A stretch of DNA of 64,000 nucleotides from CAWAVN01 sp963844315 (GTDB lineage: Bacteria > Planctomycetota > Planctomycetia > Planctomycetales > Planctomycetaceae): the NCBI GenBank assembly GCA_963844315.1, contig CAWJOC010000032.1, positions 1 to 64,000 on the forward strand. Direction: 5' to 3'. Of this stretch, positions 54,506 through 63,456 are shown piece after piece. The first letter of the stretch is position 1, and every line of letters begins with the position of its first letter. The position numbers were made by a program, and so were the translations under genes. The notes under the pieces were generated by a model. That model had not been told where the DNA came from, made no database searches, and saw only the letters and a list, made by a program, of their open reading frames with translations.

Positions 54506-55981
54506 ATGCGATTTTCAATCTCTGTCGTTCTTGGGCTTTCGCTCTTTGTGATCGGATCCGCAAACGCGGAAGAGACTTCCCAGAAAAATGTGGTGGTGAT
54601 CGTTGCCGATGATTTGGGGCTCGAAGCGGGATGTTATGGGAACAAAGTCATCCAGACGCCCAACATCGACCGCTTGGCGGCCCAGAGCGTGCGGTTTACC
54701 AAGGCCCATTGCACCACGGCCAGTTGCAGCGCGAGCCGGTCGGTCTTGATGTCCGGCCTGCAGAACCATGCCATCGGCCATTACGGGCACGCCCACGGAG
54801 ACAACCACTTCAGCACCTATGAGAGCGTGCAATCCCTACCGGTGATTCTGGCGGAAGGAGGATACCGGACGTGCTCCATCGGCAAGTATCATCTCGCTCC
54901 GGAGTACGTGTACCACTTCGAGGATTACCGAAACGAAGGCGCGCAAGGGAATCGCAACGCCGTCCGCATGGCCGAGAACGCCAAGGCTTGGATTGAAGAA
55001 GACGACAAGCGGCCCTTCTTTCTTTACTGGTGCAGCGCGGATCCGCATCGCGGCGGCGGGCCGGACGGTTTCGCCAATCACAACGAAGACCCGAACTACT
55101 ACCCCGGCGTGACCCAAGTGAAATACCGCCCGGAGGATGTCATTGTTCCGCCTTGGCTGAACGACACTTCGACCACTCGGAGAGAACTGGCGGAGTATTA
55201 TCAGTCCATTTCGCGCTTGGATCAGGGTGTGGGCAAGCTGATGGACGCCCTGGAAGAAACCGGCCACGCGGATGACACGCTGGTGATGTTCTTAAGCGAC
55301 AACGGCCCGCCTTGGCCCGGCGCGAAAACCAACCTCTATCAATCCGGAATGAATCTGCCGTTGATCGTGAGGAACCCCTTCGACAAGAAACAAGGCATCA
55401 CTAATGACGCCGTGGTGATGTGGACCGACATCGCGCCCACCGTGCTCGATTTTTGCGGCGTAAAGCCCAAGCCCGGTCCGCCCGTCCGGCCCGGCGAAAA
55501 CACCGGCGAACGCAAAACCGCCGGCGGAGGCCGTGCCGTGCCCTATCAGTTTCACGGACGATCATTTCTCAAGGTGCTGGAAGAAGAGCATCCCCAAGGC
55601 TGGGACGAAAACTACGCGTCCCACACCTTTCACGAGATCACGATGTACTATCCCATGCGGTCGGTCATCAGCGGGGATTACAAATACATCTTTAACATCG
55701 CCCACCCCTTGCCCTATCCCTTCGCCTCGGATTTGCAGAAATGCCCGACTTGGCAGGAAGTGCTTTCGACGCAGGCGGAGAACTACGGCAAGCGCACGGT
55801 CTATCAATACCTCTACCGCGAGCGGCATGAGCTTTACAACTTAAAGGACGATCCCGATGAAATCGACAACCTCGCAACGAATCCCAAATACGCCGACAAG
55901 CTGAAAGAGCTACAGGAGAAAGTCAAAGCCTTCCAAAAGCGCACCGGGGACCCGTGGGCACTCAAGTGGAATTACGAGTGA
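54506..55981 (+). CDS. Secreted sulfatase (type I, formylglycine-dependent)
   Basis: A 491-residue protein with a signal peptide to about residue 21. The sulfatase signature is C-S-A-S-R at 74-78 ('TTASCSASRSVLMSG'), where Cys74 would be converted to formylglycine; 'VVIVADDLGLEAGCYGN' supplies the calcium aspartates (35-36), and 'VMFLSDNGPPWPGAKTN' the late Asp and Asn. The family removes sulfate from polysaccharides and is expanded in Planctomycetota. The ATG at 54506 begins the signal peptide. An anaerobic or FGE-type maturase is not in the window. Confidence 0.95.
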   Translation: MRFSISVVLGLSLFVIGSANAEETSQKNVVVIVADDLGLEAGCYGNKVIQTPNIDRLAAQSVRFTKAHCTTASCSASRSVLMSGLQNHAIGHYGHAHGDNHFSTYESVQSLPVILAEGGYRTCSIGKYHLAPEYVYHFEDYRNEGAQGNRNAVRMAENAKAWIEEDDKRPFFLYWCSADPHRGGGPDGFANHNEDPNYYPGVTQVKYRPEDVIVPPWLNDTSTTRRELAEYYQSISRLDQGVGKLMDALEETGHADDTLVMFLSDNGPPWPGAKTNLYQSGMNLPLIVRNPFDKKQGITNDAVVMWTDIAPTVLDFCGVKPKPGPPVRPGENTGERKTAGGGRAVPYQFHGRSFLKVLEEEHPQGWDENYASHTFHEITMYYPMRSVISGDYKYIFNIAHPLPYPFASDLQKCPTWQEVLSTQAENYGKRTVYQYLYRERHELYNLKDDPDEIDNLATNPKYADKLKELQEKVKAFQKRTGDPWALKWNYE

Positions 55982-55992
55982 CGGGACCGACT

Positions 55993-56052
55993 AAGAGCCG
56001 CGCACGCAGTAAGCGGAAGGATTGTTTCTCCGCTTACTGCGTGCGCGGCTCA
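55993..56052. repeat. Dispersed palindrome family A, copy 3
   Basis: AAGAGCCGCGCACGCAGTAA and its reverse complement, separated by about ten bases. This copy has GCAGTAAGCGG where the other two have GAAGTCAGCGG; the change is matched in the other arm, so the stem is kept. It lies 12 bases after the sulfatase stop, between convergent genes. Confidence 0.9.
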
Positions 56053-56065
56053 TTTAGGAAATGGC

Positions 56066-56671
56066 TCAAGCTTCCCCGCCGCGATAATTCGGAGCGACCC
56101 GGCAAGTGTCGGCGTAGCTTTCCACTTCATCGCCCCAAGAGGTCCAACCGTGGGCACTTTCGCGGGCGAACAACTCCAGATACGGCCCGGGGCTACACTC
56201 TTCGATCAGCGAATAAATCTCGCGCGGCTTGCGGGAATGCTCCCGCTTGCGGGTGGCGAATAAATTCACCTGCCTGCGGCCGGGGCTAAAGTCCGCATGC
56301 GTCCCTTGACGCCGAACAACAAAAGTTCGGTGACGTTTCGGAAATAAAACCCCACGCCCCGGCCATCCGGCCCGCCATCTTTGCGGACTTTGTACCAGAC
56401 CAGATTGGTTTTATACGTGAAGCCCCAGGCTTCCATCACCTGCAGCCCTTCGCGCAGATAGCGCATTGGGAACCCACAAATACAAATGGGCCGGTTCCTC
56501 GACATGGGCCGATACGGGCAGCTCGCAGATTTCCTTGGCGGTCATCGTGCGGTAACGGTTCAATCGGCGGTGCTCCGGAGCGACTTTGCCCGTCCGGTTT
56601 TGAAACCGCCAAGGTGGATCCGCCAGAATCGTGGAATAACCGCCATCCAGTCCCGGAAGTTGCTCGCTCAT
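56066..56671 (-). CDS. MT-A70-family DNA adenine methyltransferase (two frameshifts)
   Basis: The ATG at 56671 opens 'MSEQLPGLDGGYSTILADPPWRFQN', with the DPPW catalytic motif of MT-A70 N6-adenine methyltransferases. The reading changes frame at about 56470 ('HLYLWVPNAL' to 'LREGLQVMEAWGFTYKTNLVWYK') and again at about 56275 ('GRMRTLAP' to 'VNLFATRKREHSRKPREIYSLIEE'), and ends in 'ELFARESAHGWTSWGDEV'. All family blocks are present, so the gene is probably intact apart from sequencing errors. About 200 residues. No restriction enzyme is adjacent, so it is an orphan methyltransferase or a phage-derived one. Confidence 0.82.
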
Positions 56672-56961
56672 GGTTGCCAATCGAAGTGAAGCCAGCGCGC
56701 GGGTGGTTTTTTCAGACTATACCCCAAGCCTCGTTCGAGTTCACGGGACAGCAGCGGCAAGATCCCCAAACTGTAAAGAGACCTCACACAAAGAAAATGC
56801 CGCGATCTTCGTGCCACGTAGCGACCTTTCCTCACCACGTTTTCACTCTTGCATTCCCATGGATTATCCTCATCGAGAGCAAGATCGCTTTGAAATTCGG
56901 AAGCTTGTTCTTCGTGCCTTCGTGTGAGATATTTGCCCGAAGCGCTTACAGCTTGAGCAAT

Positions 56962-56999
56962 AAAAAAAACGCCGGCCTCTGCTTGAGACGCCGGCGTTT
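56962..56999 (-). terminator. Rho-independent terminator for the thioredoxin-fold lipoprotein gene
   Basis: On the minus strand a 10-bp stem (AAACGCCGGC with its complement) closes a 13-base loop and is followed by a run of T. It lies 30 bases after the stop at 57028. Confidence 0.88.
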
Positions 57000-57027
57000 G
57001 CGTGGCTTATGAGTTTTCTATCGCGGC

Positions 57028-58253
57028 TTACTTCGCCAGCAGTTGCTGAATCAGGGCATCGGCGTTTTGCAGGTTGACTTGGGTATCCACAACAACGCCT
57101 TGTTGATTAACCAGCCAATAGCAGGGGATTTCACGGATGCCGTAATACCGGACCAGGGGATTATTCCAGCGGCGTTTGGCGGCATCGACGTAAAAGATGT
57201 TCGGCCAGGTGAATCCGTGCTGTTTCAGGAAGGCTTGCATTTGGGTTTCGTTCTCATCCAGATTGACGCCCACGATTTCCACGCCTGCCGCCGCGTATTT
57301 TCCGTAGAGGCTTTTCAGGACTTCCGCATCGAGTTCAAAGCCATCGGTATCCGCCGCCCAGAACACGACCAGGACGACTTTGTTCCGCAGGGTGTCAATC
57401 GAGAGAAACCGCCCATCGTGGGTGGGTCCGGCCAGTTGCAGTTCCTGGCCTTTGAGCCTCAGCCTGCGAAGGACCGCCGGCACATGCTGGGCCAAGGCGT
57501 TCTTTGGAAACTGGCTTTCGATTTGCGAATAGCAAGAGATGGCCAATTCCAAATGGCCGTGGGCTTCGCAGCTCCAACCGGCGGCATCGAGCTTGGCAAT
57601 CGCCCGCGCTTCATCCTTAGGAAAATTGAGTGCGAACAACCGGGCAAGCCGGGCGTATTCTTCCAGCCAGGTCGGATCTTCCTCGGCCAGTTTGCGGGCC
57701 ATGATTTCCGCGAACTTCACCAACGTGAAACCCGCTTCGCTGGCCGCTTTGGATTCCGGGTCGCGCTCGTGCAGCAGTTGGGCGTTCTCGAACAACTCCG
57801 CGACGCATTGCTGATGCTCTTCATCGCTGACGCCATTGACTTGAATCGCCAATTGCAACTGGGCTTCCATCGCATGATGCACGGCGGATTCAAAGAGAGC
57901 CGCTTTGTCCGGATCCTCATGCGTCTTGGCGATGGCGTGATTGCCCAGTTCGACGATCTTGAAATTGCGCTTGCGCTGAAAGTTGCGAATCGCGTTAATG
58001 TCGCCATTCTCCGGCGTCGGCTCCAAGCGGAGCTGTGTGATTTCGTGCAGATACCATTCCGGCGTGTCTTTTTCCGGAAGGTTCTGAGCACGGCAACGCC
58101 ATTTTGAATGGCCGCCGTGGGCAGGTTGGGGGATTGGGTGGAGAGATTGGTGGTGTCCGAGGGGTTCTCACCGGAACCGCACCCCAGCATTCCCGTCCAA
58201 AGGCCGATTGCGAGAAAGACACCCGCGGGTTTACCAAAACAAGCCGTGCTCAT
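57028..58253 (-). CDS. TlpA-like thioredoxin-fold lipoprotein without CxxC (frameshifted)
   Basis: About 408 residues. The N-terminus has a lipobox ('GLWTGMLGCGSGENP') in one frame (58253 to about 58075); the second frame continues 'LPEKDTPEWYLHEITQLRLEP', then a helical repeat region (about 60-260), and a TlpA/AhpC-like domain: 'DTLRNKVVLVVFWAADTDGFELDAEVLKSLYGKYAAAGVEIVGVNLDENETQMQAFLKQHG' (in parts). At the active-site place the sequence is ADTDGF, so the redox CxxC is lost. The break near 58068-58078 looks like a one-base error. The protein may have a structural or binding role at the membrane. Confidence 0.8.
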
Positions 58254-58748
58254 AACCTCTCCATCCTTCGAGAGTTAATCTGGTCCGAGGCGGGTTGTTC
58301 CAGCCAATGCCCAACCCAAAAGCCCTCCCTGGAAACCGATGAGCGGGAGTTTTAGGAAAAAACTTCAAATAGGGGAAGAGGAACTCAAGTTCGAGTCCCA
58401 TTTTGCCGAGCGGACGAACCCGAACCCGTCCTTTGGGATGCGAAATCAAACAGTCAAACCCTTCCGGCCTAAGCAAAACAAAAACCTGAAATCCTCTAAA
58501 ACAAAGGACTTCAGGGAAGTAGCGGAGGGGGGGACTCGAACCCCACATCCTTTACGGACACTGGATTTTGAATCGACCGACTTCCGAGTTGTGGCGTGTC
58601 CATGGGGTGGCAATCCGTCCCAAATCCTCATCCCCATGCTGCTCATCGTCCGATGCCTCGAATCTGGAAGCGAACTGGATCGTCTGGAACGGAAGGCGTA
58701 TCTTGGTGGATGCCATTTCCCATAGTCTTTTCTTGAGGCAGGACCACC
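58254..58748. other. Junction region carrying a tRNA remnant
   Basis: 495 bases with no protein gene. It holds the partial tRNA-Leu at 58522-58574. The stretch 58575-58748 leads into the DUF4838 stub and has no recognisable feature. Confidence 0.5.
58522..58574 (-). tRNA. 3' half of tRNA-Leu(CAA), truncated at the anticodon stem-loop
   Basis: On the minus strand the sequence reads GATTCAAAATCCAG (anticodon loop TTCAAAA, anticodon CAA, and the 3' side of its stem), a long leucine-type variable arm (TGTCCGTAAAGGATG), the T-arm with TTCGAGT, and CCTCCGC for the 3' side of the acceptor. The 5' half (acceptor, D-arm and 5' anticodon stem) is missing; upstream DNA does not pair. The T-stem has one mismatch and the discriminator base is T, not A. 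It cannot be a working tRNA. Such 3' halves arise when an integrase recombines at the anticodon loop. Confidence 0.8.
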
Positions 58749-59156
58749 ATGCCCATGCGACTCGTTGCCATCTTGCTTTGGACCTCGTTTGTTTCCGTTT
58801 CGGCCATTGCGGCGGAGGGCGAGCCAGTGACGATCATCGCCGCCCGACGCGATCCTTTGCCCGTGATTGTCTCCGCTTCTGCCTCGGAGCGGGTTCGTTC
58901 GGCGGCGGAGACGTTGGCATCCTACCTGGAGAAAATGAGTCGAGAGAAGTTCTCGATCGTCTCGGACGTGAACGCAAAAGGGATTCGGGTCGGACGATTG
59001 GCGGATTTTCCGCACTTGAGACCTGAGATGGGTGAGCAGGATGATCCCACCCGGCGCGAAGATTACTGGCTCAAGTCCCACGCCCAAGGGTTGGATGTGA
59101 TCGGGACCACTGACCTGGCCGTCGAGCATGCGGTCTGGGACTTGCTCTCTCGGTTG
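58749..59156 (+). pseudogene. N-terminal stub of a secreted DUF4838 protein
   Basis: A signal peptide ('MRLVAILLWTSFVSVSAIAA') is followed by the N-terminal domain of DUF4838 proteins: 'ASASERVRSAAETLASYLEK', 'FSIVSDVNAKGIRVGRLADF', 'DDPTRREDYWLKSHAQGLDVIGTTDLAVEHAVWDLLSRLP' (in parts). These proteins are several hundred residues longer and continue into a glycosidase-like barrel. At about 59156 the match stops and unrelated DNA begins, so the gene has lost most of its length. Confidence 0.7.
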
Positions 59157-59440
59157 CCCAAAGGGAATTGGCCAATGCCGGGTTTGACGACCTGGAGCAA
59201 CTTGCCACAGTCCCGGAATCGGAATTGCGAAACCTGCATGGGATCGGACCTAACGCTCTTCGCAATGCTCTGGCAGCTCATGGCCTTTCCTTCACCGGCT
59301 CTGCTCAAGCGGAAAGAGGAGATGACATGCCAAAGGGACAAAAGCCCACGGACATCGACAACTACATTTCTTAATTCACCGCCGAGGTGCAGGCTCTCCT
59401 CGAAGCAATGCGAAAAACGCGGAATTTTGGGCTTGTCGAG
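59157..59440 (+). pseudogene. Helix-hairpin-helix and DUF1801 fragments
   Basis: The frame reads 'ELANAGFDDLEQLATVPESELRNLHGIGPNALRNAL' (in parts), an HhH motif like the RNA-polymerase-alpha C-terminal type used by small bacterial proteins, then, from an internal ATG with AGAGGAG upstream, 'MPKGQKPTDIDNYIS', a stop, and 'FTAEVQALLEAMRKT'. The last parts are the DUF1801 start (compare 'NPTDIGSYISQFPIDVQAIL' at 728), interrupted by a stop in place of a glutamine codon. Neither piece is complete. Confidence 0.65.
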
Positions 59441-59488
59441 CCGCACTGACAACAGACACCGACCACAACACCGAAGGTAAAGTCACCC

Positions 59489-60890
59489 ATGGCAATTATT
59501 CATCGCATCGGTATCCCGGAGAATGACAGCGAAACGAAAGCGATCAAGCGGCTCGGCAAGAAACTGCCCGATGACTACTTCGTGTTTCATAACTTTGAAT
59601 TGACGACCGGACGCGGGCTCCCCTACGAATACGATATCGCGGTCCTCAGCCCGCACGCCCTGTACCACCTGGAGGTGAAAGGGTATCACGGCGCGATCCG
59701 GGGCAACCCGCTGCAATGGGTCTTTGAGAACGGCAGCGTTTACCCCAGCCCGATCCCGCTGGCCAACAAGAAATCCAAGGTGCTGGCCGGCAAACTCAGG
59801 CAATACTCGCGTCGGCTGGACGACGTCTTCGTCGAGACGCTGATCTTGCTGACCGACGACCAGGCGCGCATCAAGCTCAACGACGATCAGGCGGGCAGGG
59901 TGATCCACCTGAACGAAGCGATCGAGCGCCTGTGCGAGCCCCGATGGCTGCCCGTCAGCACCGGGAACATCACGGGGGCCCACGACACGGTCTGCGAGGC
60001 CCTCTTCGCCACGCGCCCCTCGCAGCGGACCCGGCAAATCGGGCTGTACGACGTCATCGAAAAATTGGACCAGGATGATCGCTTCACCGTGTTCCTGGCC
60101 AAACACCGCTTCATCCAGACCCAGCCCCTGTCCTATCTGAAGGTCTATCACTTCGACGTCTACGCCACGCCGGAGGAGAAGCAGTACCGCCTGCGCGAGG
60201 TCTTCCACGGCCAGGACGCCACGCGCCTCCTGGGCGGGCACCCGAATCTGCTGCAGGCCGGCGACATGTTCGCGTGGAACGACGACACCTTCGTCGAGCC
60301 GACCGAGTACATCGAGAAAGGCCGACGCCTCGAAACGCTGCTCGGCGACAACCCCGAGTGGTCGCTGACCTGGCCCGAGAAAATCCAGATCATCAAGGGC
60401 GTGGGCAGCGGGCTGGCGCACGCCCACCGGCACGGCGTCATCCACCGCGACGTCCGGCCGACGCAACATCGTCGTCGCCCCGGAAGGGGTGGTGAAGCTG
60501 GCGAACTTCGATCTGGCGTTCATCCCCGACGCGCCGAACCTCAGCATTGCCGAGTCGGTGCGCGAGCACTTCGACCCCCGCTACGTCGCGCCGGCCGTTT
60601 GGGAGAATCCGAGCGACGTCGTGCCCGCCAGCGATGTTTATTCGCTGGGCCTCGTGTTCTATCAGCTCATCACGGGCCAGCCGCCGAGGCACGACGTCGA
60701 GGCCGTGCTGGCCGGGAAAGGGCCGGCGATCGACAAGCAGCTCCTCGCGGAGGAGCTGGGGCGCTCGGGCATCCAGGGCGACCTGGCGGGGGCAGCCGAG
60801 ATTATCGCGCGCATGTGTGCGCCGGAGCGGGCCGACCGGTACGCCACTGTCGCGGACGTGATGGAAGACCTCTCCATCTGTGAGCTTTGA
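59489..60890 (+). CDS. NERD-domain protein kinase (frameshifted)
   Basis: About 466 residues. A NERD nuclease-related domain (about 10-130, 'GLPYEYDIAVLSPHALYHLEVKGYHGAIRG') is fused to a protein-kinase domain: 'YLKVYHFDVYA' (nucleotide Lys), 'HRHGVIHRDVRP' (catalytic loop), then, after a break at about 60465, 'VVKLANFDLAFIPDAP' and 'SDVYSLGLVFYQLITGQPP'. The DFG place reads NFD, so the metal-binding Asp is replaced by Asn and catalysis may be weak or absent. NERD-kinases occur in BREX (PglW) and other antiviral loci, but no partner gene is near. Composition is more GC-rich than the genes to the left. Confidence 0.75.
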
Positions 60891-61055
60891 CCTACGGCCC
60901 GTTGATCGCCGCGGTATAATTTCATCGCAGTCGAACAACGCACATCGGAGGATATGTGCTCAATCACTCTTTTATGCTCCCCGGGCGGGTTGCAACGGTG
61001 GTCGCCATAACAACCGGCCTGGTGATTGCCAAGCTCTTTTTCTAGGGTCGACGCT

Positions 61056-62923
61056 ATGCAAGACATCTTTCAGAAGCTCGAAGCGTCCGCGCGTGCCATC
61101 GGCGTCCCCGTAGCCGATCTGGCCGCCATCGTCGAAAGGGGACAAGAGGTCGCTTACGACGCAGGCGCTTGCCTGTTTCACGAATCGACCCGCGCCAGTG
61201 GCTGGGGATCGTCGCCGCAGGCGAAGTGGAGATCGTCCGCGGACTGCACGGTCGGCAGACGCACCTGGCGACCCTTACCGACGGTGCGCTGGTTTCCGAA
61301 GGCATTCTGCTCGACGAAGGCGCGCATTCCGCCAGCGCATTTGCGCGCGGCGCGGGAACGCGCGTGGTGCAAATCCCGCTCGCGGCGCTGCAGGAGGTGA
61401 AGTCGACCAAGCCCGACCTCTACTACCGCATTGTGGCCCGCGTCGCGCAGCGAATCAGCGATCGGCTGAGAGCAGCGTCCGAGTTGCTCGCTGGCCAGCG
61501 CGAGGCGGCGCCGCAGGTGACGTCGTATCGCATCGAACACGATTCGCTCGGTGAGCGCGAAATTCCGAATAACGCCTACTATGGCGTGCAAACCGTCCGG
61601 GCGCTCGAGAACTTCGCGATCTCCGGCGTGCCGCTACGGAACTTCGCCCACTTCGTCAACGCGCTTGCTTACGTCAAGAAAGCGGCTGCACAGGCGAATG
61701 CGGAGCTGAAATGCCTCGACGGCAAAATCGCCGACGCCATTGTGAAGGCCTCCGATGAGGTGCTCGCCGGCAAGCTGCACGACCAGTTCGTCGTCGACAT
61801 GATGCAAGGCGGCGCCGGCACCAGCACCAACATGAATGCCAACGAGGTGATCGCCAACCGCGGATTGGAACTGATGGGTCACATCAAAGGGGATTACAAG
61901 CACCTGCATCCCAACGATCACGTCAACTGCTCGCAGTCGACCAACGACGCCTATCCCACAGCCATCAAGCTGGCCGTCATCTTCTCGCTCAAAGACACTC
62001 TCGCGGCGATGGGCGAGCTGCGTTCCGAGCTGCAAGCCAAGGAAAAAGAATTCTCCCACGTCCTGAAAATGGGGCGCACGGAGAACCAAGACGCCGTCCC
62101 GATGACGCTGGGCCAGGAATTTGGCGCGTATGCCGTGATGATCCAGACCGCGATGGCGGCGCTCGCGCGCTCGGTCGAAGAACTGCACGAGATCAACATG
62201 GGCGCCACCGCCATCGGCACAGGCATCAATAGCCCGCCCGGCTACGCGGACCTCGTCACGCGCCGCCTGGTGGAAGCGACCGGGCTGCCACTGACAAAGG
62301 CGGTGAATCTCGTCGAGGCCACGCAAGATTCCGGCGCGTTTGCGCAGATGGCCGCCACGATGAAGCGCGCGGCGGTGCAGGTCTCGAAGATCTGCAACGA
62401 CCTGCGCTGGCTCTCCTCGGGTCCGCGCTGCGGGCTGAACGAAATCAATCTGCCGCCGATGCAGCCCGGCTCCTCAATCATGCCCGGCAAGGTCAACCCG
62501 GTGATTCCGGAACTCGTCAGCCAGATTTGCTATCAGATCATCGGCTACGACGTGACGATCTCCATGGCGTCGGAAGCGAGCGAGCTCGAGCTGAATATGG
62601 CCGAGCCGATCATCGCCTACGACCTGTTGCACGGGCTCATGATCCTGAAAAACGCCTGCATCACGCTCGCCGCGCGGTGCATTTCGGGGATCACGGCGAA
62701 CGAGTCACGCTGCCGGCAGTTTGTGGAAAACAGCATCGGGCTCGTGACGGCGCTCAATCCCGTCCTCGGCTACGAAAAATCGGCCGCCATCGCCAAAGAG
62801 GCGCTCGCCACGGGCGGCAGCGTCTACGACCTTGTGCTCCAAAAGGGCTGGCTCACAAAAGAAAAACTCGACGATCTCCTGAGTCCGGCGAACATGACGG
62901 ACCCACGTCAGCTTCCCACATGA
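61056..62923 (+). CDS. aspA: Aspartate ammonia-lyase with N-terminal cyclic-nucleotide-binding-like domain (frameshifted)
   Basis: About 622 residues. The first 145 residues form a cNMP-binding-like beta barrel with a helix ('FHESTPRQWLGIVAAGEVEIVRGLHGRQTHLATLTDGALVSEG', in parts). From about residue 165 comes a complete aspartase: 'GEREIPNNAYYGVQTVRALENFAISG', 'GAGTSTNMNANEVIANRGLE', 'HVNCSQSTNDAYPT' and the signature 'PGSSIMPGKVNPVIPE'. It converts aspartate to fumarate and ammonia. A lost C in a C run at about 61183 breaks the frame. The fusion could let a nucleotide signal control the enzyme. Composition matches the NERD-kinase gene. Confidence 0.85.
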
Positions 62924-63456
62924 TGGACAACATCTTCAATTGCATGAGCACTTCCTTCATGCACGTATCTCTCTCTACGAAGCCGTGGTTGAAGTTGTGT
63001 GGTGGCCTTTCTTTTGCTTCTTTAGGTTCGTGTGGGCCCGCATCGGTCCTTGCCACATGGATTCTTTGCCTGATTTCGGTTGGAGTAACGCTTTGGCTCG
63101 GCTTGGCGGTTGGCGGAACCTTTGCCGGATGGGTTTTCGATCAGTGCAAAGCCTTTAGGGCCAAGTGCACTTGCAATTGTCCGCGTTCGTTTTGCTCAGG
63201 AAGTAGTGGAAAGGGGAGATCATGCTGAGAATCGGGTAACGCACTTTGCCAAATTTGGTTTTGCGGCCACCTGGATTATTTATCTTGCACCGTGAATTCG
63301 GATCGAAAGCCTAGTCGGCTCTGTCTCTCCCCTCAGGGGAGAGGGGCCATACGGAACCGCTTCTAAACCAATTTGGCAGGTTGGCAATGCCCTCCCCTCA
63401 GATTATGCTGAATCCATGCCAACCTCAATGACTCGCCGTTTCCCAAGGACTTGCGC
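62924..63456. other. Intergenic stretch with no supportable gene
   Basis: 533 bases. One forward frame (about 62921-63228) has a hydrophobic run ('ATWILCLISVGVTLWLGLAVGG') but no ribosome site or family match. Near 63325-63350 the sequence CTCCCCTCAGGGGAGAGGGG resembles one arm of repeat family B. The return to ordinary composition at about 63400 may mark the end of the acquired segment. Confidence 0.4.

Noticed and set aside
58575..58620. A tRNA-Leu with an intron in the anticodon loop
   Set aside because: A GACACGC stretch upstream recalls the end of a D-arm, but no acceptor or D-stem partner can be found, so truncation is the simpler reading.
59483..60547. 354-codon minus-strand frame under the NERD-kinase
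   Set aside because: It is a by-product of GC-rich composition and shows no family match; the plus strand has NERD and kinase motifs.
59489..62923. A complete BREX or other named antiviral system
   Set aside because: Only a NERD-kinase is present; no PglX, PglZ, BrxC, nuclease or helicase lies near by.
3450..62923. Programmed frameshifting as the cause of the broken genes
   Set aside because: The breaks fall in unrelated genes, without a shared slippery sequence or a downstream structure; sequencing indels explain them better.
62921..63228. Small membrane protein in the gap after aspA
   Set aside because: There is one hydrophobic run, but no ribosome site, no homology and a Cys-rich random-looking tail.
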